Origin: Sinosporangium siamense
Lineage (GTDB): Bacteria > Actinomycetota > Actinomycetes > Streptosporangiales > Streptosporangiaceae
DNA length: 64,000 nt
Direction of reading: 5' to 3'
Assembly: GCF_016863435.1 (NCBI RefSeq)
Contig: NZ_BOOW01000012.1
Span: 186,001 to 250,000 of the forward strand
Below, piece by piece: positions 40,054-50,200 of this stretch; position 1 is the first letter of the stretch; the number at the start of each line of letters is the position of its first letter. A program made the translations under genes and the position numbers. The notes beneath the pieces are model-generated. The model saw only the letters and a list, made by a program, of their open reading frames with translations, searched no databases and was not told the origin of the DNA.

Positions 40054-43000
40054 CTATGGGGTGGTTTTGTCGGGACGGTCGGAGACGCGGATGGTGTTGA
40101 GGATGGGCGTGCCCGTGCGCGGAGTGAAGCGCACGTTGAGCTGGCCGTCGGTCACCTTGACCGTGTACTGCCGGACGGTGGCGGTGCGGACGCCGACCTC
40201 CTGGGCGAGGTCAAGGGCGGGGACGGCCAGGTCGCCTTCGGCGTAGACGTCGAAGACGCGGCGTTCGGGGCGGGTGTTGCGGGTGTCGGCGAAGCCGAGT
40301 TCGACGGTGTAGTAGCCGTTCGCCAGGTTGTCGAAGCGATACTCAGACATGCCCTCACGGGCGCGCTGGAACAGCGCCTGGTCGGCGGTGCCCTTGATCA
40401 CGGCCCGGGTGGAGTGGGTGCGGTTGCGGGTGCTGACGTAGCCGTGGCCGCCTGCGGTGTGGGCGCGGTCGGCGGTCCAGCGTTCGCCGGTGGAGTCGGT
40501 GACGTCACGGGTGCCGCCCGCGTCGACGGCGAGGCGGGTGCCGGGAATCACCATCGTGACGGGGATGTCGATCCTCGGGTTCCGCCCGCTCGCGGAGTTC
40601 ACACTCAGCGTGCCCCTGCGGTAAGTGCCCGCGGGGATGCCCGCGCTGTTCACCGTGACCTTCACGGTGGTGGAGGCGCCGGGGGCGAGGGTGCCTGCGG
40701 CCGGAGTGGCGGTGAGCCAGCTCCCTGCGGGTTCGCCGCTCAGGGTGAACGGCGTGGCGGTGCTGCCGAGGTTGGTGAGGAGCAGGTCGGCGCTCTTGGT
40801 GGAGTTCGCCGGGGTGAGCAGGTCGGCCTCGGCGAGGGAGGCGTTCACCCGCCCGGTGATCAGCGCCGCGTCGAGGCTGGTATAGCCGCCGGCGGTGACG
40901 GTCGCGGGGCGGCTCTGGGCGCCGTAGTGCTCCTTGCCGACCGTGACCTGGTGGTCGCCCACCGGCACCTGGACGAGATAGACGCCGTCCTGCCCGGTGG
41001 TGGCGGTGTGGGTGTCGCCGACGGCGACCTTGGCCCCCGCCAGCGGCTTGCCGTCGTTGGCGTCGGAGACGGTGCCGGCGAGCACGCCGTGCGGGCTGGT
41101 GAAGGTGATGCTCTGCCCCTCGCCGAGCACGGGGGCGTTGTAGGTGAAGGGGAAACCGGTGCCGTCGCGGTGCTCAAGCCCGATGGTGGCCGAGGATCCC
41201 CGGGTGAGTTCGTGGCCGACGCCGTGATACCTGAAGCTGATCGTGCCGCTCTCCCCGAGCACCGCCGAGAAGGAGAACCGCACGTCGGGCTGTCCGTTGA
41301 AGGTGACGTCTCGCCATTCGACGATGAAGCTGCGGCGGGGCGCGGTGCCCTGAACGGCGGTGTAGACCCCCGCCCGGTCGTCGACGACCACGTCGTCCCA
41401 GAACGGCAGGACGGCGGCCGTGCGATGGTTGCTGGGCAGCGGCGAGTTGCTCCACGAGCGCCGGTTCTCGTCGAAGTCGAGTGTGCCGCCGATGCCGACC
41501 CACACCTTGGCGTGGTTCACGCCGTAGAACGGGAAGGCGAACGGCAGAGCCACCGACGTGGCCGCGCCCCGCCCCATGAGCGGGAGCTTGGCGGTGCCGG
41601 CCACGTGGGGCTCCTTGCCGATGACGCAGCCGTAGCCGAAGCGGTCGGTGCGCCGGGGCAGCGCGATGTCCTTGGTCGTGTCGCCGGTGACGGCGACCTC
41701 CACGTCGACGGCGCGTCCGCACCGGCCGGCGGGCAGGGTGAGCTTCAAGGTGTAGGTCCCGGCGGGCAGCGACAGCCGGTAGCGCCCGGCGGCGTCGGTC
41801 ACGGCCTTCTCCGGGGTGCCCGCCGCCTCGATCGAGACCGTGGAGAGGGGGGCGCCCTCGTCGGTCACGGTACCGGTCACGGCGTGCCGGGGCTGCAAGG
41901 TGAGCGTGAGGTCCTGGACCGCGTTCTGGCCGTCGGCGACGGTCACGGTGGCCTCGGCGGGGTCGTAGCCGAACTTGCGCGTGGTGATCCGGTAGGTGCC
42001 GGCGCGCAGGTTGGACAGGGCGTAGGTGCCGTCCGCCTTGGTGACGGCCTTGCGCTTCGACGGCCCGGCGAGGGTGATGGCGACGTCGCCCACCGGTGCG
42101 GAGCCCGAGGTGACGGTGCCGCGCACCCCCGCGGTGAGCGCCGGCGCGGCGTTGACGGCGGCGAAGACGTCGAGCTTGCCCTCGCCCCACACGTTGTTGT
42201 TGGCCGCGGTGCCGCCGCAGCTGGTGTCGTCGACGTCGATCGCGGTGCTGTCGAGCAGGTCGCGCGTGGCCCCGATGTCGCCCTTGAGCCTCGGCACCGC
42301 GGACCAGATCAGCGCCACGGCGGCGGCGACGTGCGGCGAGGCCATAGAGGTGCCGGAACGGCTGTAATACGCGCTGCCAAGACCGGTTGAGCGCACGTTG
42401 ACGCCGGGGGCGGCGATGTTGGGCTTGACCTCGCCGTCGCCGCTCGCGCCCCGGCTGGAGAACGGCGCGATGGCGTTATAGGTGTCGAACGCGCCGGCGC
42501 TGTAGGCCTCGGCGTTGTCCCCGGGGGAGCCGCTGGTCGCGCAGTTCGGGCCGCTGTTGCCGCCTGAGAACGCGGGGAAGATGCCCGCCGCGACCCAGGC
42601 GTCGAGAACCGGTTTGTACCACCACGGGTTGGGCGTCCGCCAACCGCCCCAGGAATTGTTGACGACGTGCGGCGCCAGGTCGGGGCGGGGATTGCGCCCG
42701 TTCAGGTCGGTGGGGGCCAGCATCCACTGCCCGGCCTCGATCATCGCCTCTTCCGAGCAGTATTCGAGGCCGCAGACCGAGGCGGCGATCCACTTGGCGT
42801 CCGGTGCGACCCCGACGGCGTCAGTGGGCGTGCCGCCGACCATGGTGCCCATGGTGTGCGTGCCGTGGCCGAGCCAGTCGCACGGCTCCGTGGGGGTGCG
42901 GCAGTCGGAGCCGACGGCGACCCAGTTGTAGTTGTGGTCGAAGGTGCCGTCGGCCTTCCTGCCGCGATACTTCTCGACGAGGGCGGGGTGGTCGTATTGC

Positions 43001-43593
43001 ACGCCGGTGTCGATGCCCGCGACCACGATGCCGTCGCCTTTGACACCGAGTTCGTTCCACACCTTGGGCGCGTTGACGCGGTCGATGTTCCACTCGACGG
43101 CGTTGACCTTCGGCAGTTCCTTGCCGGGGGTCGCCTTAGGGCGGGGCAGGTCGCGGACGGGTTCGAGGCTGTGGACCTCGGGAAGGGCCGCGATCTCGCC
43201 GGCGAGCTTGGCGTCGCCCTTCACCTTGACCGCGTTGACGATCCAGAACGGGGTGAACTCCGCCTTGCGCGAAGTGAGCAGCGCGCGGAGTCCCGCCTGG
43301 GACTTGGCCGCGTAGGCCGACTTGGCGGCGAACACCTGGGCGCCCTTGTCGGCCTTCGCCGTGGCCTTGGCCGCGGCGCTCAGGTCGGCGCCCTCCTTGA
43401 GCCGGACGACGAAGCCCGCCGCGCGGCCCTCGCTCAGCTCCGCGCGGAGGGTCTTGTCGACCTTCGCCGACGTCGGTGCGGCTTCGGGGCCGGGGTCGGG
43501 CGCGGCTTGTGCCGTACCTTGCGGGGCGATCAGGGTGAGGGCGGTGAGGGTGGCGAGCAGCATCGGCCGCCACCGCCGGGGGGAGCGTGACAT
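40054..43593 (-). CDS. Secreted S8 peptidase with malectin domain; complete triad (array member D)
   Basis: The ATG at 43593 follows AAGGAGACCCATCC and gives 1179 residues. A signal peptide ends at GTAQA30. Catalytic residues are all present: Asp195 (GIDTGV), His243 (GHGTHTMGT), Asn346 (SGGNSG) and Ser416 (SGTSMASPHV). The propeptide, two regulatory-like repeats, PFAFPFYGVNHA beta-sandwich, third repeat, BACON-like domain (LTPANSTKSADLLLTNLG) and malectin domain are as in member B. The two share an identical 365-bp 3' tract and very similar N-termini. It is the last gene of the three-gene unit F-E-D, so again the active enzyme comes after triad-less members. The 48-bp gap to the upstream gene holds a 15-bp hairpin. 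Confidence 0.93.
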   Translation of the reverse strand: MSRSPRRWRPMLLATLTALTLIAPQGTAQAAPDPGPEAAPTSAKVDKTLRAELSEGRAAGFVVRLKEGADLSAAAKATAKADKGAQVFAAKSAYAAKSQAGLRALLTSRKAEFTPFWIVNAVKVKGDAKLAGEIAALPEVHSLEPVRDLPRPKATPGKELPKVNAVEWNIDRVNAPKVWNELGVKGDGIVVAGIDTGVQYDHPALVEKYRGRKADGTFDHNYNWVAVGSDCRTPTEPCDWLGHGTHTMGTMVGGTPTDAVGVAPDAKWIAASVCGLEYCSEEAMIEAGQWMLAPTDLNGRNPRPDLAPHVVNNSWGGWRTPNPWWYKPVLDAWVAAGIFPAFSGGNSGPNCATSGSPGDNAEAYSAGAFDTYNAIAPFSSRGASGDGEVKPNIAAPGVNVRSTGLGSAYYSRSGTSMASPHVAAAVALIWSAVPRLKGDIGATRDLLDSTAIDVDDTSCGGTAANNNVWGEGKLDVFAAVNAAPALTAGVRGTVTSGSAPVGDVAITLAGPSKRKAVTKADGTYALSNLRAGTYRITTRKFGYDPAEATVTVADGQNAVQDLTLTLQPRHAVTGTVTDEGAPLSTVSIEAAGTPEKAVTDAAGRYRLSLPAGTYTLKLTLPAGRCGRAVDVEVAVTGDTTKDIALPRRTDRFGYGCVIGKEPHVAGTAKLPLMGRGAATSVALPFAFPFYGVNHAKVWVGIGGTLDFDENRRSWSNSPLPSNHRTAAVLPFWDDVVVDDRAGVYTAVQGTAPRRSFIVEWRDVTFNGQPDVRFSFSAVLGESGTISFRYHGVGHELTRGSSATIGLEHRDGTGFPFTYNAPVLGEGQSITFTSPHGVLAGTVSDANDGKPLAGAKVAVGDTHTATTGQDGVYLVQVPVGDHQVTVGKEHYGAQSRPATVTAGGYTSLDAALITGRVNASLAEADLLTPANSTKSADLLLTNLGSTATPFTLSGEPAGSWLTATPAAGTLAPGASTTVKVTVNSAGIPAGTYRRGTLSVNSASGRNPRIDIPVTMVIPGTRLAVDAGGTRDVTDSTGERWTADRAHTAGGHGYVSTRNRTHSTRAVIKGTADQALFQRAREGMSEYRFDNLANGYYTVELGFADTRNTRPERRVFDVYAEGDLAVPALDLAQEVGVRTATVRQYTVKVTDGQLNVRFTPRTGTPILNTIRVSDRPDKTTP
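40126..40490 (-). repeat. 365-bp tract identical to 32657-33021
   Basis: This is the second copy of the malectin-coding tract described at 32657-33021. The same bases are found throughout, at an offset of 7469 bp and in the same orientation. Confidence 0.9.
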
Positions 43594-43613
43594 GGATGGG
43601 TCTCCTTGGCGCA

Positions 43614-43653
43614 CACCGGCACGGCCGCTCTCGAACCGGCGGCCGTGCCGGTG
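43614..43653 (-). terminator. Intercistronic 15-bp hairpin between S8 members E and D
   Basis: CACCGGCACGGCCGC at 43614-43628 pairs perfectly with GCGGCCGTGCCGGTG at 43639-43653. It almost fills the gap and stands just upstream of the ribosome site of member D. No T-tract is present. Confidence 0.6.
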
Positions 43654-43662
43654 CGCGGTCGC

Positions 43663-46600
43663 CTATGGGGCGGTCTTGTCGGGTCGTTCGGTGACGCGGA
43701 TCGAGTTGACGAGCGGCGAGCCGGTCTGCGCGGCGAAACGCAGGTTGAGCTGCCCGTCGGCGACCTTCACGGTGTAGCGGCGCGTCACGGCGGTGTCCGC
43801 GCCGGCCTCCTGCGCCAGGTCCAGCAGGGGTACGGCGAGCCGTCCCTCGGCCAGCACGTCGAAGACGCGGGCGCCGGGCGCGGCGCCGCGGATCTCGGCG
43901 AAGCCGAGGTCGACGGTGTAGACGCCCGCCGGGAGGTTGTCGAAGCGGTATTCGGTCATGGACTCGCGTGCGGTCTTGAACAGCGCCTGGTCGCCGGTGC
44001 CGCCGATCGTCCTGGCGGTGGCCGCCGCCCTGCTGCGGGAGCCCAGGTAGCCGTGGCCGCCCGCCGTGTAGGCGCGGTCGGCACTCCAGCGTTCACCTTC
44101 GGAGTCGACGACCTCGCGGGTGCCTCCGGCGTCGAGTGCCACCTGATGCCTGGGGACGACGAGGGTGACCGGGATCTCCGTCGCGGTGCCGCGGCCGGTG
44201 CGCACCAGCAGCTTCCCGCTGCGCACGGCGCCGGGATGCAGGCCGGCGGCGTCGCCGGTGACGGTCACCGCGGCCGAGGCGCCCGGCGCCAGTTCGCCGC
44301 TCGCCGGGGTCACGCTCAGCCAGCTCTGCGCGGGATCGGCGGTGACGGTATAGCTCGCGGGCGAGGTGCCATTGTTGGTGAGCTTGACCGTGCGGCTCTT
44401 GGTGGAGCCCGCGTCCGCCGGCAGTTCGACCTCCGCCGCCGAGGCGCCGATGTCGTCGGCGGCCAGGGTCACGTTGACGCGGGTCCAGGCGCCGACGCCG
44501 ACGTTGACCGTCTGGGTGACGCTGCCGTACGACTCCTTCTCGACGGCGACCCGCTGCTCTCCGGCGAGCGCGTAGCCGAGGAAGGCGCCCTCGGCATCGG
44601 TCGTGAGCACGGTGTCGCCGGCCTTGACCGTGGCCCCGGCCAGCGGCCTGCCGTGCGCGTCGACGACGGTGCCGGTCAGCAGGCCGTGCCTGGTCGGGGT
44701 GAAGGTGAGCTGCAGGCCGTCGGCGACGCTCGGGCGCTGCTGGGAGTAGAGGAACGCGTCGGTGCCGGTCTCGTTCTCCAGGCCGACGTAGTGGGGACGC
44801 TGGTCGGCGAGCGTCCGGCCCTGGTACTGGAACTTGATCGAGCCGTTCTCCCCGAGCAGCAGAGCGATCGAGACGGGGTTCACGTTGTCACGCTGGCTGT
44901 AGAAGTCACGCCATTCGATGACGTGTGTGCGGTCGGGGGCAACCCCGTAGGTCGCGGTGTAGACGGCCGAGTCGCTCCCCGCCGACAGAGCACCCTGGAA
45001 GGGGTACAACGCCGCGTTGGGCGCCGCAGTGGAGGGCAGGGAGCGCTGCTGCGGCTGGCCGGCCTCCTGGAAACTCACGAATCCATCCCAGGCGATCCAC
45101 ACCTCCCTGCCTGCCGCTCCGTAGAAGGGGAATGGGAAGGGGAGAGACCTCTTCACGACCCGAGGTGACGTGCTCGTGGTCAGCTTCTCGGTGCCCCGGG
45201 TGAGCGGCGCCGTGCCGCTTGTGCACACGTAGCCGAACTTGTCAGTACGGCGCGGCAGCACGATGTCCTTGACCGCGGCACCGTTCACCGTGACCGGCAC
45301 GGTGGCCGTCCCCGTGCAGAGGGCGGCTGCCGGTGCGGCTTTGACCTCGTGGGTGCCGGCCGGCAGGTCGAGCCGGTAGCGTCCGGCCGCGTCGGTGGTG
45401 ACGGCCTCGACGGGCAGGCCGGGCGCGGAGACGACCGCCCCCGCCTGCGGCGTGCCGCCGGGGGCGGTGACGGTGCCGGAGACGGCGTGCAGGGAGACCG
45501 AGGTCAGCGTCACGTCGCCGGGCACCGTCTGGTTCTCCTTCACGGTGAACGACGCCGTGGCGTCGCCGTACCCGTGTTTGCGCACGGTGACCCGGTAGTC
45601 GCCGACCGGCAGGCGCGGAAGCGTGTAGGTGCCGTCGGCCGCCGTGGCGGTCCTGCGGTCGACCGGCCCGCTGAGGGTGATCGTCGCCAGGTCGACGGGT
45701 GCGCCACCCGAGGTGACCGTGCCGGACACCCGGCCCACCGGACCGATCGGGGCGGCGCGGACCGCCGCGTAGGCGTCGAGGCGGCCTTCGCCGTAGACGT
45801 TGTTCCTTTCCGGGGTGCCGCCGCACGTGTTGTCGGGAGTGTCGATCGCGGTCCGGCCGAGCAGAGCCCGGGTGGTCGCGACGTCGCCCTTCAAGGAGGG
45901 GGCCGCCGACCAGAGCAGCGCCACCGTGCCGGAGACGTGGGACACGGCGGCGAAGTCGCCGGTGCCGACGCGGTAGACGCCGCCCGGCTCCGCGGTGCGT
46001 ACGTTGACGCCGGGAGCGGTGATGTCGGGTTTCACCTCGTCGTTCACGCCGGAGCCGCGAGCCGAGTTGGGCCACACCTTGTCGGTCTCGTCGAGCAGTC
46101 CCACGGCGTAGGCGCCGCCCCCGGCCGCCGGTGTCTGGACCGTCTTGCACAGGGGCGAGTAGGCCAGGGCGCTGAACGCCGGGAAGATGCCGGCGGCGGT
46201 CCACGCGTCGACCACCGGCGCGAACCACGAGTCGACGCCGTAGTCCGTCCAGGTGTTGTTGACGATGTCGGGCGCGAGGTCGGGGCGGGGGTTGCGGCCG
46301 CTTGAGTCGGTGGGCGCGATCAACCACTGGGCCGCCGCCAGCAGGTCGCTCGCCCCGTTGCAGCAGCCGCGGGCGGCGATCCACTTCGCGCCGGGGGCGA
46401 CGCCGATGGTGTCGTCGGCGGTTCCCCCGACGGCGACTCCGAGGCCCCGGGTGCCGTTGCCCCGGCGCCGGTCGCAGGGGGCGCCGCCGCAGGTGCCCTG
46501 GGGGTCGAACCAGTTGTAGTTGTGGTCGAAGGTGCCGTCGGCCTTCCTGCCGCGATATTTGGTGGCGAGGGCGGGGTGGTCGTACTGCACGCCGTCGGTG

Positions 46601-47154
46601 ATGTCGGCTATGACGATGCCTTCGCCTCGGGAGCCGAGTTCGTTCCACACGCGGGGGGCGCCGACGCGGTCGATGTTCCATTCGACCGCGTTGACCTTGG
46701 GCACGTCCTTGCCCGCGGCCTGCTGAGGCCGGGCGAGGGGCCGGTCGGGTTCGATGCGCTGGACCTCGGGAAGTTTCGCGATCTCGGCGGCGAGGGCGGC
46801 GTCGCCGGTCACCTTGACCGCGTTGACGATCCAGAAGGGGGTGAATTCCGTCTTCTTGGCGGTGAGGAGTTTGCGGAGCGACGCCTGGGAGGTGGTGGCG
46901 TGAGCAGACTTGGCCTGGAGCACCTGGGCGCCCTTGGCCGCCTTGGTCGTGGCCTTGGCCGCGGCGGTGAGGGTGGCGTTGCCGTTCAGCCGCACGAGGA
47001 AGGTCGCGGGTGCCTTGCTCAAGGTGGCGAGCAGAGTTTTGTCGATCTTGGCGGGCTCGGGTGCGGCGTGGGCCACACTCTGCGGGAGTAAGAGCGCGAG
47101 GGCGGCCGCCGTGCCGGCGAGAGCCGTACGCCATCGGCTGCGTGGCTGGGACAT
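43663..47154 (-). CDS. Secreted S8-fold pseudoprotease with malectin domain; triad lost (array member E)
   Basis: The ATG at 47154 follows AAGGAGACCAC, giving 1163 residues with a signal peptide ending near SVAHA30. The catalytic positions are substituted: ADITDGV instead of ANIDTGV (Asp to Thr186), NGTRGLGV instead of HGTHTMGT (His to Asn233), FSALAYS in place of the oxyanion FSGGN, and GDFAAVSH instead of TSMASPH (Ser to Phe). It is closest to member C, sharing GDFAAV, the VNNTW segment and the DxVxxNSARGSGVNDEVKP stretch. The remaining domains are complete, ending ...IRVTERPDKTAP. It is the middle gene of the F-E-D unit. Retained Cys residues (CGGAPCD) suggest a kept disulfide. Confidence 0.92.
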   Translation of the reverse strand: MSQPRSRWRTALAGTAAALALLLPQSVAHAAPEPAKIDKTLLATLSKAPATFLVRLNGNATLTAAAKATTKAAKGAQVLQAKSAHATTSQASLRKLLTAKKTEFTPFWIVNAVKVTGDAALAAEIAKLPEVQRIEPDRPLARPQQAAGKDVPKVNAVEWNIDRVGAPRVWNELGSRGEGIVIADITDGVQYDHPALATKYRGRKADGTFDHNYNWFDPQGTCGGAPCDRRRGNGTRGLGVAVGGTADDTIGVAPGAKWIAARGCCNGASDLLAAAQWLIAPTDSSGRNPRPDLAPDIVNNTWTDYGVDSWFAPVVDAWTAAGIFPAFSALAYSPLCKTVQTPAAGGGAYAVGLLDETDKVWPNSARGSGVNDEVKPDITAPGVNVRTAEPGGVYRVGTGDFAAVSHVSGTVALLWSAAPSLKGDVATTRALLGRTAIDTPDNTCGGTPERNNVYGEGRLDAYAAVRAAPIGPVGRVSGTVTSGGAPVDLATITLSGPVDRRTATAADGTYTLPRLPVGDYRVTVRKHGYGDATASFTVKENQTVPGDVTLTSVSLHAVSGTVTAPGGTPQAGAVVSAPGLPVEAVTTDAAGRYRLDLPAGTHEVKAAPAAALCTGTATVPVTVNGAAVKDIVLPRRTDKFGYVCTSGTAPLTRGTEKLTTSTSPRVVKRSLPFPFPFYGAAGREVWIAWDGFVSFQEAGQPQQRSLPSTAAPNAALYPFQGALSAGSDSAVYTATYGVAPDRTHVIEWRDFYSQRDNVNPVSIALLLGENGSIKFQYQGRTLADQRPHYVGLENETGTDAFLYSQQRPSVADGLQLTFTPTRHGLLTGTVVDAHGRPLAGATVKAGDTVLTTDAEGAFLGYALAGEQRVAVEKESYGSVTQTVNVGVGAWTRVNVTLAADDIGASAAEVELPADAGSTKSRTVKLTNNGTSPASYTVTADPAQSWLSVTPASGELAPGASAAVTVTGDAAGLHPGAVRSGKLLVRTGRGTATEIPVTLVVPRHQVALDAGGTREVVDSEGERWSADRAYTAGGHGYLGSRSRAAATARTIGGTGDQALFKTARESMTEYRFDNLPAGVYTVDLGFAEIRGAAPGARVFDVLAEGRLAVPLLDLAQEAGADTAVTRRYTVKVADGQLNLRFAAQTGSPLVNSIRVTERPDKTAP

Positions 47155-47193
47155 GTGGTCTCCTTCAAACCCGGGGAGAGACACCCCCGGGGA

Positions 47194-47222
47194 TCCCGCC
47201 CCGCCGGGACGGCGGGGCGGGA
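47194..47222 (-). terminator. Intercistronic hairpin between S8 members F and E
   Basis: TCCCGCCCCGCC at 47194-47205 pairs with GGCGGGGCGGGA at 47211-47222, a perfect 12-bp stem with a 5-base loop, in the 76 bp between the stop of F and the start of E. Confidence 0.6.
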
Positions 47223-47230
47223 ACAGGTGC

Positions 47231-50200
47231 TTAGGGAAGGGTCTTGTCGGGGCGCTCGGTCACCCGGAGCGTGTTGACCAGCGGGGCGCCCCGCTGCGCG
47301 ACGAAGCGGAGGTTGAGCTGCCCGTCGGTGACCTTCACCGCGTAGCGGCGGGTGGTGGCGGTGCGCACCCCCACCTCCGCGGCCACGTCGAGGCCCGGCA
47401 CGGCGAGTTTGCCTTCGGCCATGACCGTGAACACCCGCTGCCCGGGACGGTGGTCGCGGGTCTCGGCGAAACCGAGCTCGACCAGGTAAACCCCGCTGGG
47501 CAGGTTGTCGAAGCGATACTCGAGCTGGGACTCGCGAGCGGTCTTGAACAGCTCCTGGTCTGCCGTGCCGCCGATGGCGCCGGTCGCGGTGTGCGTCCTG
47601 CTCTGCGCCCCCAGATAGCCGTGGCCTCCGGCGGTGTAGGCGCGGTCCGCGGTCCACTTGTGCCCGGCGGCGTCCAGGCTGTCGCGGGTGCCGCCCGCGT
47701 CCACGGCGATCTCGTGCTTGGGCGCCACGATGCTCGCCGGGATGTGGAAGACCGGGTTGCCGGCGCTGGCCGACCGCACGACGAGCCTGCCGGTGCGGAA
47801 GGTGCCGGGCGCGAGCCCCGCGGCGTCGCCGGTGACCGTGATCGTGGCCGAGGCGCCCGGCGCGAGCTCCCCGCTGACCGGCGACACGCTCAGCCACCCG
47901 CCCGTCGCCTCCGCCGCGACCGAGTACGGCGAAGCCGCCCGGCCGAGGTTGGTCAGGGTGAACGTGGTGGTCGCCGCCGGCTCGCCACGTGTCACCAGCT
48001 CCACGGCGGCGGTGTCGGCGGACACCCGGCCGGTGATCAGATCGGTGTCGGCGGACGACCGTTCGCCCAGGCGGACCGTCGCCTGCCTGGTGACGGTGCC
48101 GAAGCCCTCCTTGGACACGGTGACCTGGTGCTCGCCGGGCGGGAGCAGCCCGGCGAAGGTGCCGTCGCCGGCGGTGGTCAGCGTCGTCAGGTCGCCGATC
48201 TTCACGCTGGCCCCGCCGACGGGGGTCCTGTCGTTGGCGTTGAGCACGGTGCCGGTCAGCAGTCCGCGCCCGTTGGGGGTGAACTCCAGGCTCCATCCGT
48301 CGGCGACCGCCGGCCGGTTGCCGTTGCTCGTGTACTCGACGGCCGAGACGTCGTGGAAGCCGCCCTGGATGCCGACGGTCGCGTTGCGCCCGTCGGTGGA
48401 GTCCGGGGAGACGCCGCGGTAGCGGAAGCCGATCGACCCGTCCTCATGGAGCAGCGCCGAGAAGGACAGCCGCTTTCCGGGCTCGTTCCGGAAGGTCATG
48501 TCACGCCATTCGACGACGAACGTGCGGTTGGGGACGGTACCCATCGTCTTGGTGTAGATCCCGGACCGATCGTCCAGCCAGAGGTCATCCCAGAAAGGCA
48601 TGATCGCGGCGTGCGGCATCTGGAAGCTCGGCAGGTTGTCGTTCCACGGCGTTCCGCGCTCGGACGAGAAGTTCACGTAGCCCTTCGCCGACAACCAGGC
48701 TTTGCTGTAGCTGCCGCGGTAGAAGGGGAACGAGAACGGCAGGCTGACCCGAGGTGAGACCCACGGCTCGGGGTGTGCCACCTTGTCGGTGCCGGCGACG
48801 TAGGGCTCGGTGCCGGTGGCGCAGGTGTAGCCGAAGGGGTCCTGGCGGAGCGGCAGGGTGATGTCCTTGGTGGTGTCGCCGGTCACGGTGGTGCGCAGGG
48901 TCGCGGTGCCCGCGCAGGTGGGGTAGGCGGTGGGGGTGACCTTGAGCTCGTGGTCGCCTGCGGGCAGGGTGAGCCGGTAGCGGCCGTCGGCGTCGGTGGT
49001 CGTGCTCTCGCCTGTGCCGGCCACCTGCACGTTCGCACCGGCGGCCGAGGTGCCGTCGCCGGTGACTCGGCCGCTGACGGTGTGGGTGGGGACGGCTGCC
49101 AGGGTCACGTCGTGTACGGCGGTGCCGCCCGCGGTGACGGTGACGGTTCCTGTGGCTGTGCCGTACCCGAGTTTGCGCACCGTGATCTGGTGGGTGCCGG
49201 CGGCCAGGCGGGGGATGCGGAAGGTGCCGTCGGCGGCGGTGGTCACCGTGCGGGAGCCGGGGGCCGCCGTGGTGACCGTGGCCCGGGCGAGCGGGCTGCC
49301 GCCCGCGGTGACGGTGCCGGTCAGGGCGCCCGCGGCCGTGGCGGGGGCGGCCTTCACGGCGGCGTGCACGTCGAGGCGGCCTTCGCCCCAGACGTTGTTC
49401 TTGGCCGCGGTGCCGCCGCAACTGGTGTCGTTCACGTCGGCGGCGGTGCGGTCGAGCAGGGCGCGGGTGGCGGGGACGTCCCGGTAGAGGGTGGGGGAGG
49501 CCGACCAGAGCAGCGCCACCGCGCCGGCGACGTGGGAGGCCGAGAGCGGTCCCCAGTGCAGGACGCCGTAGTTGTTGCCGGGTTCCGTGCTGACCACCTC
49601 GGCGCCGGGGGTGGCGATGTTGGGCTTGACCTCGCCGTTCTGGCCGGGGCCGCGATCGGAGTATTGCCAGATCCGCAGGTCGCGGCCGTAGGTGCCCGCC
49701 ATGTAGGCGTTGGCGTAGCCGCCGGGGGCGGCGGCCGATCCGCACGAGGTGGACTCGTTGAACCCGCTGTCGAGCACCGGGAAGATGCCGGCGGCCACCC
49801 ACGTGTCGAGGAGGTCCCCGAACCACCGGGGGAAGCCGACGTTGTCACGGCGGTTCTCCCAGTTGACGGCCCGCCAGGAGGTGGTGATGACGTCCGGGGC
49901 CAGATCGGGACGCGGATTGCGGCCCCACCGGTCGGTCGGGGCGAGCATCCACTGCCCGGCCGCGAGGAGCGCGCTCATGGGGCAGACGTCGTCGCAGGCG
50001 TTCACCCCCATCCACGTGGCCCCGGGGGCGACGCCGATCGCCTGCGTGTCGGTGCCGCCGACCATGACCCCGAGCAGCCGGGTGCCGGGCTGCTCCGAGC
50101 TCTCGCAAGGAGTGGCGCCGCCCGGGGTGGCGCAGGTCCTGACGTCGTACCAGTTGTAGGAGTGGTCCATGGTGCCGTCGGCCTGCCTGCCGCGATAGCG

